Shown piece by piece: positions 53,182 through 61,548 of a stretch of 64,000 bases of DNA (positions are counted from its first letter, which is position 1; each line of letters begins with the position of its first letter). Source of the DNA: Afifella pfennigii DSM 17143 (lineage in GTDB: Bacteria; Pseudomonadota; Alphaproteobacteria; Rhizobiales; Afifellaceae); the NCBI RefSeq assembly GCF_000688515.1, contig NZ_JHZK01000013.1, positions 24,929 through 88,928 on the forward strand, read 5' to 3'. The notes beneath the pieces were generated by a model. It ran no database searches, was not told the DNA's origin, and worked only from the letters and a program-made list of their open reading frames with translations. The position numbers and the translations under genes were made by a program.

Positions 53182-56100
53182 AGCTCGGCATCGCCGGCGG
53201 CCTGACGAAGAGCTTCATCGCTTCCCCCTTAACGCCGCTTCTCCTTCTCGCTTCCTTCGCCCTCGGTCTCGTCGCGCTGGTCACCCTGCCGCGCGAGGAG
53301 GAGCCGCAGATTTCCGTGCCGATGGTCGATGTGCATGTGCGCGCTGACGGTCTGAAGGCGGAAGATGCCGTCAAGCTCGTCACCGAGCCCCTGGAGACGA
53401 TCGTCAAGAGCATCGACGGGGTGGAGCACGTCTATTCCCAGACGCAGGACGACGGCGCCATGGTGACGGCGCGCTTTGAGGTCGGCACCAGCTCCGATGC
53501 CGCCATTTTGCGCGTGCACGAGAAGGTGCGCGCCAATTTCGACCGCATTCCCGTCGGCATACCGGAGCCCTTGATCGTCGGGCGCGGCATCGATGACGTC
53601 GCCATCGTCGTCGTCACCCTGGCCCCGGAACCGGGCGCGTCCGACCGCTGGACGCAGAACGACCTGACCCGCCTTGCCCGCGAATTGCAGGTGGAGATCA
53701 CCAAGCTTCCCGATATCGGCCTGACCTACATCGTCGGGGCGCAGCCGGAGGAAATCCGCGTCTCGCCCGATCCGGAGCGGCTCTCGCTCTACGGCGTCAC
53801 CCTGCAGCAGCTCACCGCCAAGCTTTCCGGCGCCAACCGTTCCTTCGAGGCCGGTTCCGTGCGCGCCGAGGGCGGCAGCCGCATCGTCGTCGGCGGCCAG
53901 ACGCTGCAGACCTTGCCGGAAATCGGCAATCTTCTTTTAACGGCGCGCGACGGGCGCCCCGTCTATGTCCGCGACGTCGCCGACATCTCGCTCGTCACCG
54001 ACCCGAAGGAGACGCGCGTCCACAACATCGTCAAGACCGAGGAGGGGCTTGTCGAAGCGCCGGCCGTCTCGCTCGCCATCGCCAAGCGGCCTGGCACCAA
54101 CGCCGTCGTCATCGCCGAGGAGATCGTCCACCGCCTGGAAGAGGTGCGCGGGCAGATCTTCCCCGAAGAAGTGGCGATGACGATCACCCGCAATTACGGC
54201 GAATCGGCCAACGAGAAGGCGAACGAGCTTCTCTTCCATCTCGGCCTTGCCACCATCTCCATCGTCATCCTGGTTGCCATCGCCATCGGCTGGCGCGAGG
54301 CGCTGGTGGTCGCGGTCGTCATCCCGACGACGATCCTGTTGACGCTCTTCGCCTCGCGTTTGATGGGCTACACGCTCAACCGCGTCAGCCTTTTCGCGCT
54401 CATCTTCTCCATCGGCATCCTCGTCGACGACGCCATCGTGGTGATCGAGAACATCGCCCGCCACTGGGCGATGAAGGACGGCCGGCCGAAGCGCCAGGCC
54501 GCCATCGAGGCGGTGGCGGAGGTCGGCAACCCGACCATCGTGGCCACGCTCACCGTCGTCGCGGCGCTCCTGCCGATGCTCTTCGTGTCGGGGATGATGG
54601 GCCCCTATATGAGCCCGATCCCGGCCAATGCCTCCGGGGCGATGCTCTTTTCCTTCTTCGTCGCCGTGATGCTGACGCCCTGGCTGATGATGAAGCTTGG
54701 ACGCAAGGAGGAGCCCGCCGCCGAGGGCGGCGGCCATCACGAGATCGGCGCGCTCGGCCGTTTCTACGTTGCCCTGGCAAGGCCGGTTCTGGTCTCGCGC
54801 GCCGGCGCCTGGGTGTTCCTTCTCGTCGTCGGCATCGCCACCATCGGCTCGCTGGCGCTCTTCTACACCAATGACGTGACGGTCAAGCTCCTGCCCTTCG
54901 ACAACAAGACGGAGCTGCAGGTGGTCGTCGACCTGCCGGAGGGCTCCTCGGTGGAGGAGACGGACCGCGTTCTCGGCAGGGTGGTGGAGCGGCTGGCGCC
55001 GATTCCGGAGGTTGTCTCCTTCCAGACCTATGCCGGCACGGCCGCGCCTTTCAATTTCAACGGCCTGGTGCGCCATTACTACCTGCGTGCCAATCCCGAG
55101 CAGGGCGACGTGGAGGTGAACCTTCTGCCCAAGGGTGAGCGCGAGCGGGCGAGCCACGACGTGGCGCTTGCCATGCGCGAGGCGCTCGCCGGCCTGGATG
55201 CGCCGGAGGGCACGGTACTGAAGGTCGTCGAGCCGCCTCCCGGCCCGCCGGTCCTGTCGACGCTGCTGGCTGAGATCTATGGCCCGGACGGCGAGACCCG
55301 CCGAGCGGTGGCGGCGAAGGTGCGCGAGATCTTCCAGGAGGTGCCCTTCATCGTCGATGTCGACGACAGCTTCGGCACGCCGGCTGAGCGTATCCGCATC
55401 GCCATCAACCAGGACAACCTGGAATATTACCGGGTGGAGCAATCCGACGTCTACGACACGATCGGCGCGCTCTATTCAGGTCAGACGGTGGGCTACTCGC
55501 ATCGCGGCGGCGGTCGTCAGCCGATCCCTGTCGTCATGGCCCTGCCCAAGGGCGAGAAGGTGGTCGACGAGCGCGCCCTTGCAACGCCCGTGCCGGCCAA
55601 TGCCCTGCCGGGCGCGCGCGACGTGGTGGAGCTCGGCGACGTTGTGGCCGTCACCGGCGAGACCGCCTCCTATCCTATCTTCCGCCATAACGGGCGGGCG
55701 ACGGAGATGGTGCAGGCGGAGCTTGCCGGCGCCTTCGAGGCACCCGTCTACGGAATGCTGGCCGTTGCCGAGAAGATCGACGAGACCGATTGGGGCGATT
55801 TGCCGAAGCCGGTGATCAAGCTGCATGGCCAGCCTGACGACGAGAGCCACCCGACCTTGCTTTGGGACGGCGAATGGGAGGTGACCTGGGTGACCTTCCG
55901 TGACATGGGCGCGGCCTTCGCCGTTGCCATTCTCGGCATCTATATCCTGGTCGTCGCCCAGTTCGGCTCCTTCAAGCTGCCGCTCGTCATCCTAACGCCG
56001 ATTCCGCTCACCTTCATCGGCATCATGCTCGGCCACTGGCTGTTTGCGGCGCCTTTCTCCGCGCCCTCCATGATCGGCTTCATCGCGCTCGCCGGCATCA

Positions 56101-56396
56101 TCGTCAGGAACTCCATTCTCCTGGCGGACTTCATCCGCCATGCGCAGGCCGCCGATCCGGAGCGGCCCCTGATCGACGTGCTCTTGGAGGCCGGCGCCAT
56201 CCGCTTCAAGCCGATCCTCCTGACGGCGCTGGCGGCGATGATAGGCGCGGCGGTGATCCTCGCCGATCCGATCTTCCAGGGGCTCGCCATCTCGCTGCTC
56301 TTCGGTCTCGCCTCCTCCACGGCGTTGACCGTGCTCGTCATCCCGGCGATCTACGTGGCGCTGAAGGGCACGGGCGGGAAGAAGGCGGCGGCCTGA
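53178..56396 (+). CDS. RND efflux permease linked to sqr
   Basis: This 1072-residue AcrB-like inner-membrane proton antiporter has the usual length. Near the start is SFIASPLTPLLLLASFALGL followed by EEEPQISVPMVDVHV. The TM4 proton relay shows the double Asp in SIGILVDDAIVVIENIARH, and the end of the second half has FIALAGIIVRNSILLADFIRHA. It overlaps the adaptor by 4 bp. The substrate is unknown; being co-transcribed with sqr under a BigR-like repressor suggests that a sulfur compound is a ligand or inducer. Confidence 0.93.
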   Translation: MKLGIAGGLTKSFIASPLTPLLLLASFALGLVALVTLPREEEPQISVPMVDVHVRADGLKAEDAVKLVTEPLETIVKSIDGVEHVYSQTQDDGAMVTARFEVGTSSDAAILRVHEKVRANFDRIPVGIPEPLIVGRGIDDVAIVVVTLAPEPGASDRWTQNDLTRLARELQVEITKLPDIGLTYIVGAQPEEIRVSPDPERLSLYGVTLQQLTAKLSGANRSFEAGSVRAEGGSRIVVGGQTLQTLPEIGNLLLTARDGRPVYVRDVADISLVTDPKETRVHNIVKTEEGLVEAPAVSLAIAKRPGTNAVVIAEEIVHRLEEVRGQIFPEEVAMTITRNYGESANEKANELLFHLGLATISIVILVAIAIGWREALVVAVVIPTTILLTLFASRLMGYTLNRVSLFALIFSIGILVDDAIVVIENIARHWAMKDGRPKRQAAIEAVAEVGNPTIVATLTVVAALLPMLFVSGMMGPYMSPIPANASGAMLFSFFVAVMLTPWLMMKLGRKEEPAAEGGGHHEIGALGRFYVALARPVLVSRAGAWVFLLVVGIATIGSLALFYTNDVTVKLLPFDNKTELQVVVDLPEGSSVEETDRVLGRVVERLAPIPEVVSFQTYAGTAAPFNFNGLVRHYYLRANPEQGDVEVNLLPKGERERASHDVALAMREALAGLDAPEGTVLKVVEPPPGPPVLSTLLAEIYGPDGETRRAVAAKVREIFQEVPFIVDVDDSFGTPAERIRIAINQDNLEYYRVEQSDVYDTIGALYSGQTVGYSHRGGGRQPIPVVMALPKGEKVVDERALATPVPANALPGARDVVELGDVVAVTGETASYPIFRHNGRATEMVQAELAGAFEAPVYGMLAVAEKIDETDWGDLPKPVIKLHGQPDDESHPTLLWDGEWEVTWVTFRDMGAAFAVAILGIYILVVAQFGSFKLPLVILTPIPLTFIGIMLGHWLFAAPFSAPSMIGFIALAGIIVRNSILLADFIRHAQAADPERPLIDVLLEAGAIRFKPILLTALAAMIGAAVILADPIFQGLAISLLFGLASSTALTVLVIPAIYVALKGTGGKKAAA

Positions 56397-56458
56397 GCCG
56401 GGATCTGATGCTGCGCATGTGGCGTCTCGGCGCCAAAGCGAGAGGAAGTGCACGCGTC

Positions 56459-56674
56459 TTAGCCCTGGCGGCCGGACTTGCGCCCCTTTGGCGGTGATTT
56501 CGTCGAGCTGGCGATGGGGTCGGCGGCGGGCAAGCGATCCGCCTCCGCCTGCAGGCGGGCTATCCGATAGGCGAGCGCCACCCGCTTGCCCTCGTCGCCA
56601 TCGGCGAAGCGCCGTTTCAGCTCTTGCTCGATCGCCGCGGCCGTCGTGCCGCGCCCGTCATCTCGTTCGTGCAT
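56459..56674 (-). CDS. Small hypothetical protein
   Basis: This 71-residue frame, with ATG at 56674, reads MHERDDGRGTTAAAIEQELK, then a predicted helix FADGDEGKRVALAYRIARLQAEADRL and a basic Pro/Lys tail. No family is recognised. Its charged, helix-forming composition is unlike random translation, and its reading frame could extend to 56707 with a non-conserved start. It sits downstream of the RND permease on the opposite strand. Confidence 0.45.
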   Translation of the reverse strand: MHERDDGRGTTAAAIEQELKRRFADGDEGKRVALAYRIARLQAEADRLPAADPIASSTKSPPKGRKSGRQG

Positions 56675-57083
56675 GGGTGCCATCCCCAATGACCAACGGA
56701 GCCGCAAGGGCAGGTCGCCGGATCGTATCGCTGGCGGATGCTCTGCGGCTCTCCCTACGGCTGGGGTTAAGCTTAACAGGATCGCGGCGGGTTTAGCGAT
56801 TATGATGAACGAAGGGTTAACGGCCGCGCGCTGACGCCCGGCCGCCGGAATGGCCGCTCAGCCCGAGCCGTCGTCGTGATCGGGCATCCGCTCGCCGCTG
56901 CCCCCGCGAATTGGCCGGTTCCGGGCGGATTGCGGTCTTTGGAATGCTTGTATAGAGACGGCGCCTCGTCGGGAGCGATGTCGGAACCCGGCGGGATCGG
57001 TTAGAAAGGTGCCGCCGGCGGCGCGCGGCTCTCCGGCATCGGGCGAAACGGATAGGGCCAGCCTTCTCGTGAATGTACATCCC
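56675..57083. other. 409-bp gap between a small ORF and the polysaccharide locus
   Basis: There is no supported gene. A perfect 12-bp palindrome GTTAAGCTTAAC lies at 56766-56777, and further TTAA-rich elements occur near 56815. They suit a promoter or a TTAA-binding regulator such as CtrA, but the spacing does not match the canonical TTAA-N7-TTAA site. Confidence 0.4.
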
Positions 57084-58430
57084 ATGACGGGATCGGAGGC
57101 TCGCTCCGCGACGAGCGTCGCCTCCCGCTCCGGCGAAGGCGCGGCCGGCGAGGCCCGCCGCGTGCCGGGTGAGGCGGCATGGAGCCTCTTCGGTCGGCCG
57201 CTCGCGCCGCTGCTCTCCTTGGTCGGCCTCGCCATCGCGACCGTTCTTCTGCCGATGATCTCCGTCCTTTCCACGCGCTCCTCGCCGCTCCTTCTCTCTC
57301 TGGCGACGACGGCGCTTCTGTTCGCCCGGCTGGCGGAGCCGGGCGGTCTTGCCGCCCTGCGCCGTGAGATGACCGCGATTGCCCGCAGCCCGCTCGTTCC
57401 GGCGCTGCTCTTCTTCGCCAGCGGCGCCTTTCTGAGTGCCCTATGGAGCCAGGCGCCCGCAACATCGCTCGATTACGCCACGCGCCTTGCCGGCAACATC
57501 GCGCTCGGCTTCTTCTTCGCCGTTGGCCTGTCCGGCGAACGCGCCGCAAGGGTCTTGCGCATGCTCCTTATCGGCCTGGCGCTGGCCTTGCCGTTTCTCT
57601 TGAGCGAATTGGAGGGGACGTTCGCGATCAGGCCCTATTTCGGCGGTGAGCCGACGCCCGACGAGCTCAACCGCACGGTCCTGACGCTGAGCGCGCTCGC
57701 CGCGACGGCTCTCGCCCTTGCCCTGGCCAGCTCTCAGCATCGTCTTGCGGCGGCTCTCCTGGCCGGCCTGGCCGTGGCGGTGGCGGTGTTTTCCGCCTCG
57801 CAATCGGCCGATCTTTTCTGGCTGGTGGTGGCGCTCGCGGCGCCCGTGGCCTGGCTGGCACCGCGTCTGGCGGCCTGGGGCTTGGCCCTCTCCGCCATTG
57901 CGGTGACGGCCCTTTTCCCCTTTGTCATCGGTCGGATCGGCGAGCCGCTGAAGGCCCTTCTGGCAACGGAGTTCGGCGGTTTCGCCCGCGAAAGCAGCGC
58001 CATCGACCGGCTCAACATCTGGATGGGCTACGCCTCGGTGGTCGAGGAGCGTTTCCTGCTCGGTTGGGGCTACGCGGCGGAGCGCTTTTTCGGCCCGGCG
58101 AGCCCGCAGGATCTGCCGCTCATCGTGCGCACCGGAGCCCATCCGCACGACCTCGCCATTCAGCTCTGGCTCAATCTCGGCTTGCTCGGCTTCGTCCTGG
58201 CTGCGCTCATTGCCGCTGCGATGCTGCGTGTGTTGCTTCGGACGAGATCCGACAGACTGCCGGGCGCCGTTACCTTGCTTGCCGGTTTCTTCGCGGTCTG
58301 GATGGTCGGCCACGGCGCCTTCCAGGAATGGTGGCTGGCGCTGGTCGCGCTCGTCCTGACGCTTCTTCTCAGGACGTCTGGCGACGACCCGGCAGCAACG
58401 GCAAAAGCCGATCCAGCGGGCCGAAGCTGA
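57084..58430 (+). CDS. O-antigen ligase/polymerase-like membrane protein (Wzy/WaaL type)
   Basis: This 448-residue polytopic inner-membrane protein has at least ten helices and the O-antigen ligase-family layout. A large periplasmic loop is conserved in the region from RLNIWMGYASVVEERFLLGWGY to GAHPHDLAIQLWLNLGLLG, which contains the family His and Arg positions. It either polymerises repeat units or ligates them to a carrier. The start at 57084 is chosen over 57009 because the earlier residues are not hydrophobic or conserved. It overlaps the convergent transferase gene by 62 bp. Confidence 0.83.
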   Translation: MTGSEARSATSVASRSGEGAAGEARRVPGEAAWSLFGRPLAPLLSLVGLAIATVLLPMISVLSTRSSPLLLSLATTALLFARLAEPGGLAALRREMTAIARSPLVPALLFFASGAFLSALWSQAPATSLDYATRLAGNIALGFFFAVGLSGERAARVLRMLLIGLALALPFLLSELEGTFAIRPYFGGEPTPDELNRTVLTLSALAATALALALASSQHRLAAALLAGLAVAVAVFSASQSADLFWLVVALAAPVAWLAPRLAAWGLALSAIAVTALFPFVIGRIGEPLKALLATEFGGFARESSAIDRLNIWMGYASVVEERFLLGWGYAAERFFGPASPQDLPLIVRTGAHPHDLAIQLWLNLGLLGFVLAALIAAAMLRVLLRTRSDRLPGAVTLLAGFFAVWMVGHGAFQEWWLALVALVLTLLLRTSGDDPAATAKADPAGRS

Positions 58431-59394
58431 GCCCAAGCCAGACGAGGAGCGCGGTGCCATAGGCGGCGGTCAGCCCGACGATAGGCAACGCACGGGCGAG
58501 GAAGGCAAAGCCGATCTCCACGACCATCAACAGGGCGAGCAGGCCCACCACCTCGTCGTGCCGCCAGCCGCGCCGCACCGCTCGTTGATAGGCATGCTGG
58601 CTGTGCGCCAGCCACACTTTCTCGCCGCGAACCGCCCGCCGCGCCAGGGTGAGGCCGGTATCGGTGAGATAATAGGCCGGCAGCACCATGGCCGCCGCGA
58701 CCTCGCCGGAAAGCGCCAGCGCCAGCAGAAGCGAGCCAGTCAGAAAGCCGAGAAACACGGCTCCGGCATCGCCGAGGAAGATTGTCGCCGGGTGCCAGTT
58801 GAAGGCGAGAAAGGCAAGGCAGGCTGCCATCAGGATGACCGGCAGGGCCGGGACGGCGCCCGGCAGGGCCACAAGCAGCGCCCCGAGCGAGATGCCGATA
58901 ACGCTCATGCCGGTGATGCCGTCGATCCCGTCCATGAAATTGGTGGCGTTGACGAAGGCGAGCAGAAACAGGAAAGCCAGCGCTCTTTCCACGGCAAGCG
59001 GCAAAACCGCCTCGGCGAAACGCGCCTCCGGCGGCAGCGCCGCGACGGCAAGGCCGATGAAGAGGGATTGCAGGAGAAGCCGGGCCCCGGCGGAGATATG
59101 CGTCAGGTCGTCGATGGCGCCGATGACGGCGATGGATAGCGCCGCCATGGTGAAGGAAAGGGCTGCCCCGGCCGGCAGGCCGGTCACGGCCCCGGCCGCC
59201 GCCGAAAGGCCAAGGGCGATGGCGATCGCCGGCACTAGGGCAAAGCCAGCCCCCCGGGGGACTGGCTGGTGATGGTTGGTGCGCTCGCCCGGATGGTCGA
59301 GAACGCCGCGACGGCCGAGCCAGGGGCGGATTTGCCGGATGCCGAAGAAGGTGAGGAAGAAGGCGGCAGCCGCGCCAAGAAGCAAGGGGCCCAT
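58369..59394 (-). CDS. WecA/MraY-family glycosyl-1-phosphate transferase
   Basis: This 341-residue membrane enzyme moves an N-acetyl-hexosamine-1-phosphate from UDP-sugar to undecaprenyl phosphate, starting polysaccharide repeat synthesis. Family motifs are IGAIDDLTHIS (Asp-Asp), NATNFMDGIDGITG (Asp-Gly-x-Asp-Gly), FNWHPATIFLGDAGAVFLG and HAYQRAVRRGW (His). About ten helices are seen. It ends 62 bp inside the O-antigen ligase-like gene, and lies 29 bp downstream of the CapD gene on the same strand. Confidence 0.92.
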   Translation of the reverse strand: MGPLLLGAAAAFFLTFFGIRQIRPWLGRRGVLDHPGERTNHHQPVPRGAGFALVPAIAIALGLSAAAGAVTGLPAGAALSFTMAALSIAVIGAIDDLTHISAGARLLLQSLFIGLAVAALPPEARFAEAVLPLAVERALAFLFLLAFVNATNFMDGIDGITGMSVIGISLGALLVALPGAVPALPVILMAACLAFLAFNWHPATIFLGDAGAVFLGFLTGSLLLALALSGEVAAAMVLPAYYLTDTGLTLARRAVRGEKVWLAHSQHAYQRAVRRGWRHDEVVGLLALLMVVEIGFAFLARALPIVGLTAAYGTALLVWLGLSFGPLDRLLPLLPGRRQTS

Positions 59395-59423
59395 CGCTCA
59401 AACCTGCCGGCGCATCGGCGGCC

Positions 59424-61355
59424 TCAATGCGGCGCGCGCTCGTGCAGCGGGCGCACGTTGGAAGCGGCCGATTGGGCATGCATGGCGGCGAAGCAATTGC
59501 GCAAAAGCGCCGTGCAGGCATCGTCGGCGCCATGGCGGGCTGCCGCTTGGAGCCGGGCGAAGAGCTCGCGCAACGCCGCCCCGTCGACCGGAGGCGCGCT
59601 GGCCGCCAGGATCCCCGCGGCGGGCGTCTCCAGCACCGATTCATGCGCGCCCACCAGGTCCTCGTGCAGTTTCTCGCCCGGCCGCAATCCGGTGAAGGCC
59701 ACGTGGATGTCCTCGTCTGGGCGCTTGCCGGAAAGGCGGATGAGGTTACGCGCCAAATCCGCAATACGCACGGGCTGGCCCATATCCAAGAGGAGAATTT
59801 GTCCGCCGATGCGGCTGCCGAAACCATAGGCGGAGGCCTGCAGGACGAGCTGCGCCGCCTCGCTGGAGGTCATGAAATAGCGCGTCGCCTCCGGATGCGT
59901 CACGGTCAGCGGTCCGCCGGTGCGAAGCTGCTCCTCAAACAGCGGCACCACCGAGCCGCGCGAACCGAGCACATTGCCGAAACGCACGATCATCAAACGC
60001 GTCTTGGCCTGTTCGCGATCGAGAAGCTGGCAGTAGCGTTCGGCGAGGGCTTTCGTCAGGCCGAGGACATTGTGCGGATTGGCCGCCTTGTCGGTGGAGA
60101 TCATGATGAAAGCGCTGACGCCGCATTCGCAGGCCGCATCGGCGACGTTCTGGGTGCCGAAGACGTTCGACAGGATGGCTTCGCTGGGATTGCTCTCCAG
60201 GATCGGCACATGCTTCAGCGCGGCGGCGTGGAAGACGAGCTCCGGCCGGAAGTGCTGGAATGCGCCGAGAAGCGTCTCCCGGTCGCGGATATCGCACAGC
60301 ACCGGACATATCTGCACATGCGGGCCAGCGGTTCTGCGCAGGCGCCGGTCGATCTCGTAGAGATTGTGCTCGCTGTTCTCCAGGAGGATGATGCGCGAGG
60401 CGCCGAAACGCGCCACCTGATGCACGATCTCCGATCCGACCGAGCCGCCGGCGCCGGTGATCAGCACCGAGCGACCGGCAATCAGCCGGTTGATGCCGGC
60501 CTCGTCGAGCTGGATGGGAGGCCGTCCGAGAAGGTGTTCCAGGCGCACCGCTTCCGGCTGCGAAGCGCCTCCGGCCTCCAACTCCTGGATATCGGGCAGG
60601 CGGTTGACGACGAGCCCGGCCTGGGAAGCGGCGTCGACAAGAGCCTGCAGCACTTCCGGGCTCATGCGCGCACGGGTGGTGACGATGCGGCTGGGCGGCC
60701 TGGGGCTGGAGGCGAATTGCTTCACGTATTCTGGCAGCTCTTCCACCAGCGCGGCGACGGGCACGCCATGCAGCTGGCGTCCGATATGCTTGGGATTGGA
60801 TTCGATGATCGCCATGACCAGGAAGCGCGAATCGCGGTCGCGGCTGACGGAGCGGATGAAGACGTCGGCCTCGTTGCTGAAGCCGTAGAGCAGGATCGGC
60901 TCCACCGGCCGGGACGGATCGCTGGTGGTGCGACCCTGCCGGCCGTCGCGATAGAGCCGGTAGGCCATGCGCGGCGCCCCGAGCATGACGATGAGCACGA
61001 ACCATTCGATGACGAGCACCGAGCGCGGCAGCGAGCCGGTGCGTTGGATGAGAAAGACGGCGACGAGGAAGATGAGGACGGCGACCGTGACCGCCTTGGC
61101 GATGGAATAGATCTCGCGCACCGACGCATAGCGCCAGGAGGCGCTGTGCAGGCGGAAAAACGGGAAGACGGCGATGCAGATGAGCGTGAAGACACCCACC
61201 AGAAGTGGCACCTGCTCGGTGCTGTAATCGGAATCGGTGCCGAGGCGGAGATAGTAGGAAAGGTAGAGTGAGGACGCCGCCGCGGTGAAGTCGTAGGCGT
61301 AGATGATCCAGTGGCGCATCGGCCGCGAAATGCGCTTGACGACCTGGTCCATCAT
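59424..61355 (-). CDS. FlaA1/CapD-type NDP-sugar dehydratase/epimerase
   Basis: This 643-residue enzyme with an N-terminal membrane region (about residues 12-125, four helices) and a cytosolic SDR-type domain modifies UDP-N-acetyl-hexosamine. The membrane-proximal CoA-binding-like fold is followed by VLITGAGGSVGSEIVHQVAR and FHAAALKHVPILESNPSEAI. The catalytic segment is MISTDKAANPHNVLGLTKAL, in which the usual Tyr is Met, as is standard for the inverting 4,6-dehydratases. It ends with a GDP-mannose-like region FTGLRPGEKLHEDLV. Start codons at 61355 and 61352 are adjacent, and the gene is part of the polysaccharide cluster. Confidence 0.91.
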   Translation of the reverse strand: MMDQVVKRISRPMRHWIIYAYDFTAAASSLYLSYYLRLGTDSDYSTEQVPLLVGVFTLICIAVFPFFRLHSASWRYASVREIYSIAKAVTVAVLIFLVAVFLIQRTGSLPRSVLVIEWFVLIVMLGAPRMAYRLYRDGRQGRTTSDPSRPVEPILLYGFSNEADVFIRSVSRDRDSRFLVMAIIESNPKHIGRQLHGVPVAALVEELPEYVKQFASSPRPPSRIVTTRARMSPEVLQALVDAASQAGLVVNRLPDIQELEAGGASQPEAVRLEHLLGRPPIQLDEAGINRLIAGRSVLITGAGGSVGSEIVHQVARFGASRIILLENSEHNLYEIDRRLRRTAGPHVQICPVLCDIRDRETLLGAFQHFRPELVFHAAALKHVPILESNPSEAILSNVFGTQNVADAACECGVSAFIMISTDKAANPHNVLGLTKALAERYCQLLDREQAKTRLMIVRFGNVLGSRGSVVPLFEEQLRTGGPLTVTHPEATRYFMTSSEAAQLVLQASAYGFGSRIGGQILLLDMGQPVRIADLARNLIRLSGKRPDEDIHVAFTGLRPGEKLHEDLVGAHESVLETPAAGILAASAPPVDGAALRELFARLQAAARHGADDACTALLRNCFAAMHAQSAASNVRPLHERAPH

Positions 61356-61429
61356 GCCAAGAGAGCTCCGAGCCCGGCAAATGGCGTTAAGGCGCGGTCC
61401 GGGCAGATCGCGCCTCACGGGCGCACGAA

Positions 61430-61471
61430 TTGATTAACTTCAAGCCCAATTCCACCTTAGAAGTCAATCAA
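61430..61471 (-). promoter_or_regulatory. 12-bp inverted repeat upstream of the CapD gene
   Basis: TTGATTAACTTC (61430-61441) and GAAGTCAATCAA (61460-61471) are inverted copies with one mismatch, 18 bases apart. They lie 75 bp upstream of the CapD-type start, in the only AT-rich part of this region. A transcription factor operator is plausible for this position. There is no U-run to make it a terminator for asnB. Confidence 0.5.
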
Positions 61472-61548
61472 TCAGCCGTGGCAGGAAAGCACCAGTCGCG
61501 CATTGCCTACGCGCTCATGGATCGCAGGTAATCCTGGCAAGGATGTGG

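Noticed and set aside
59427..61271. 614-residue plus-strand frame over the CapD gene
   Set aside because: Antisense shadow without domain motifs; the minus-strand frame has all SDR motifs.
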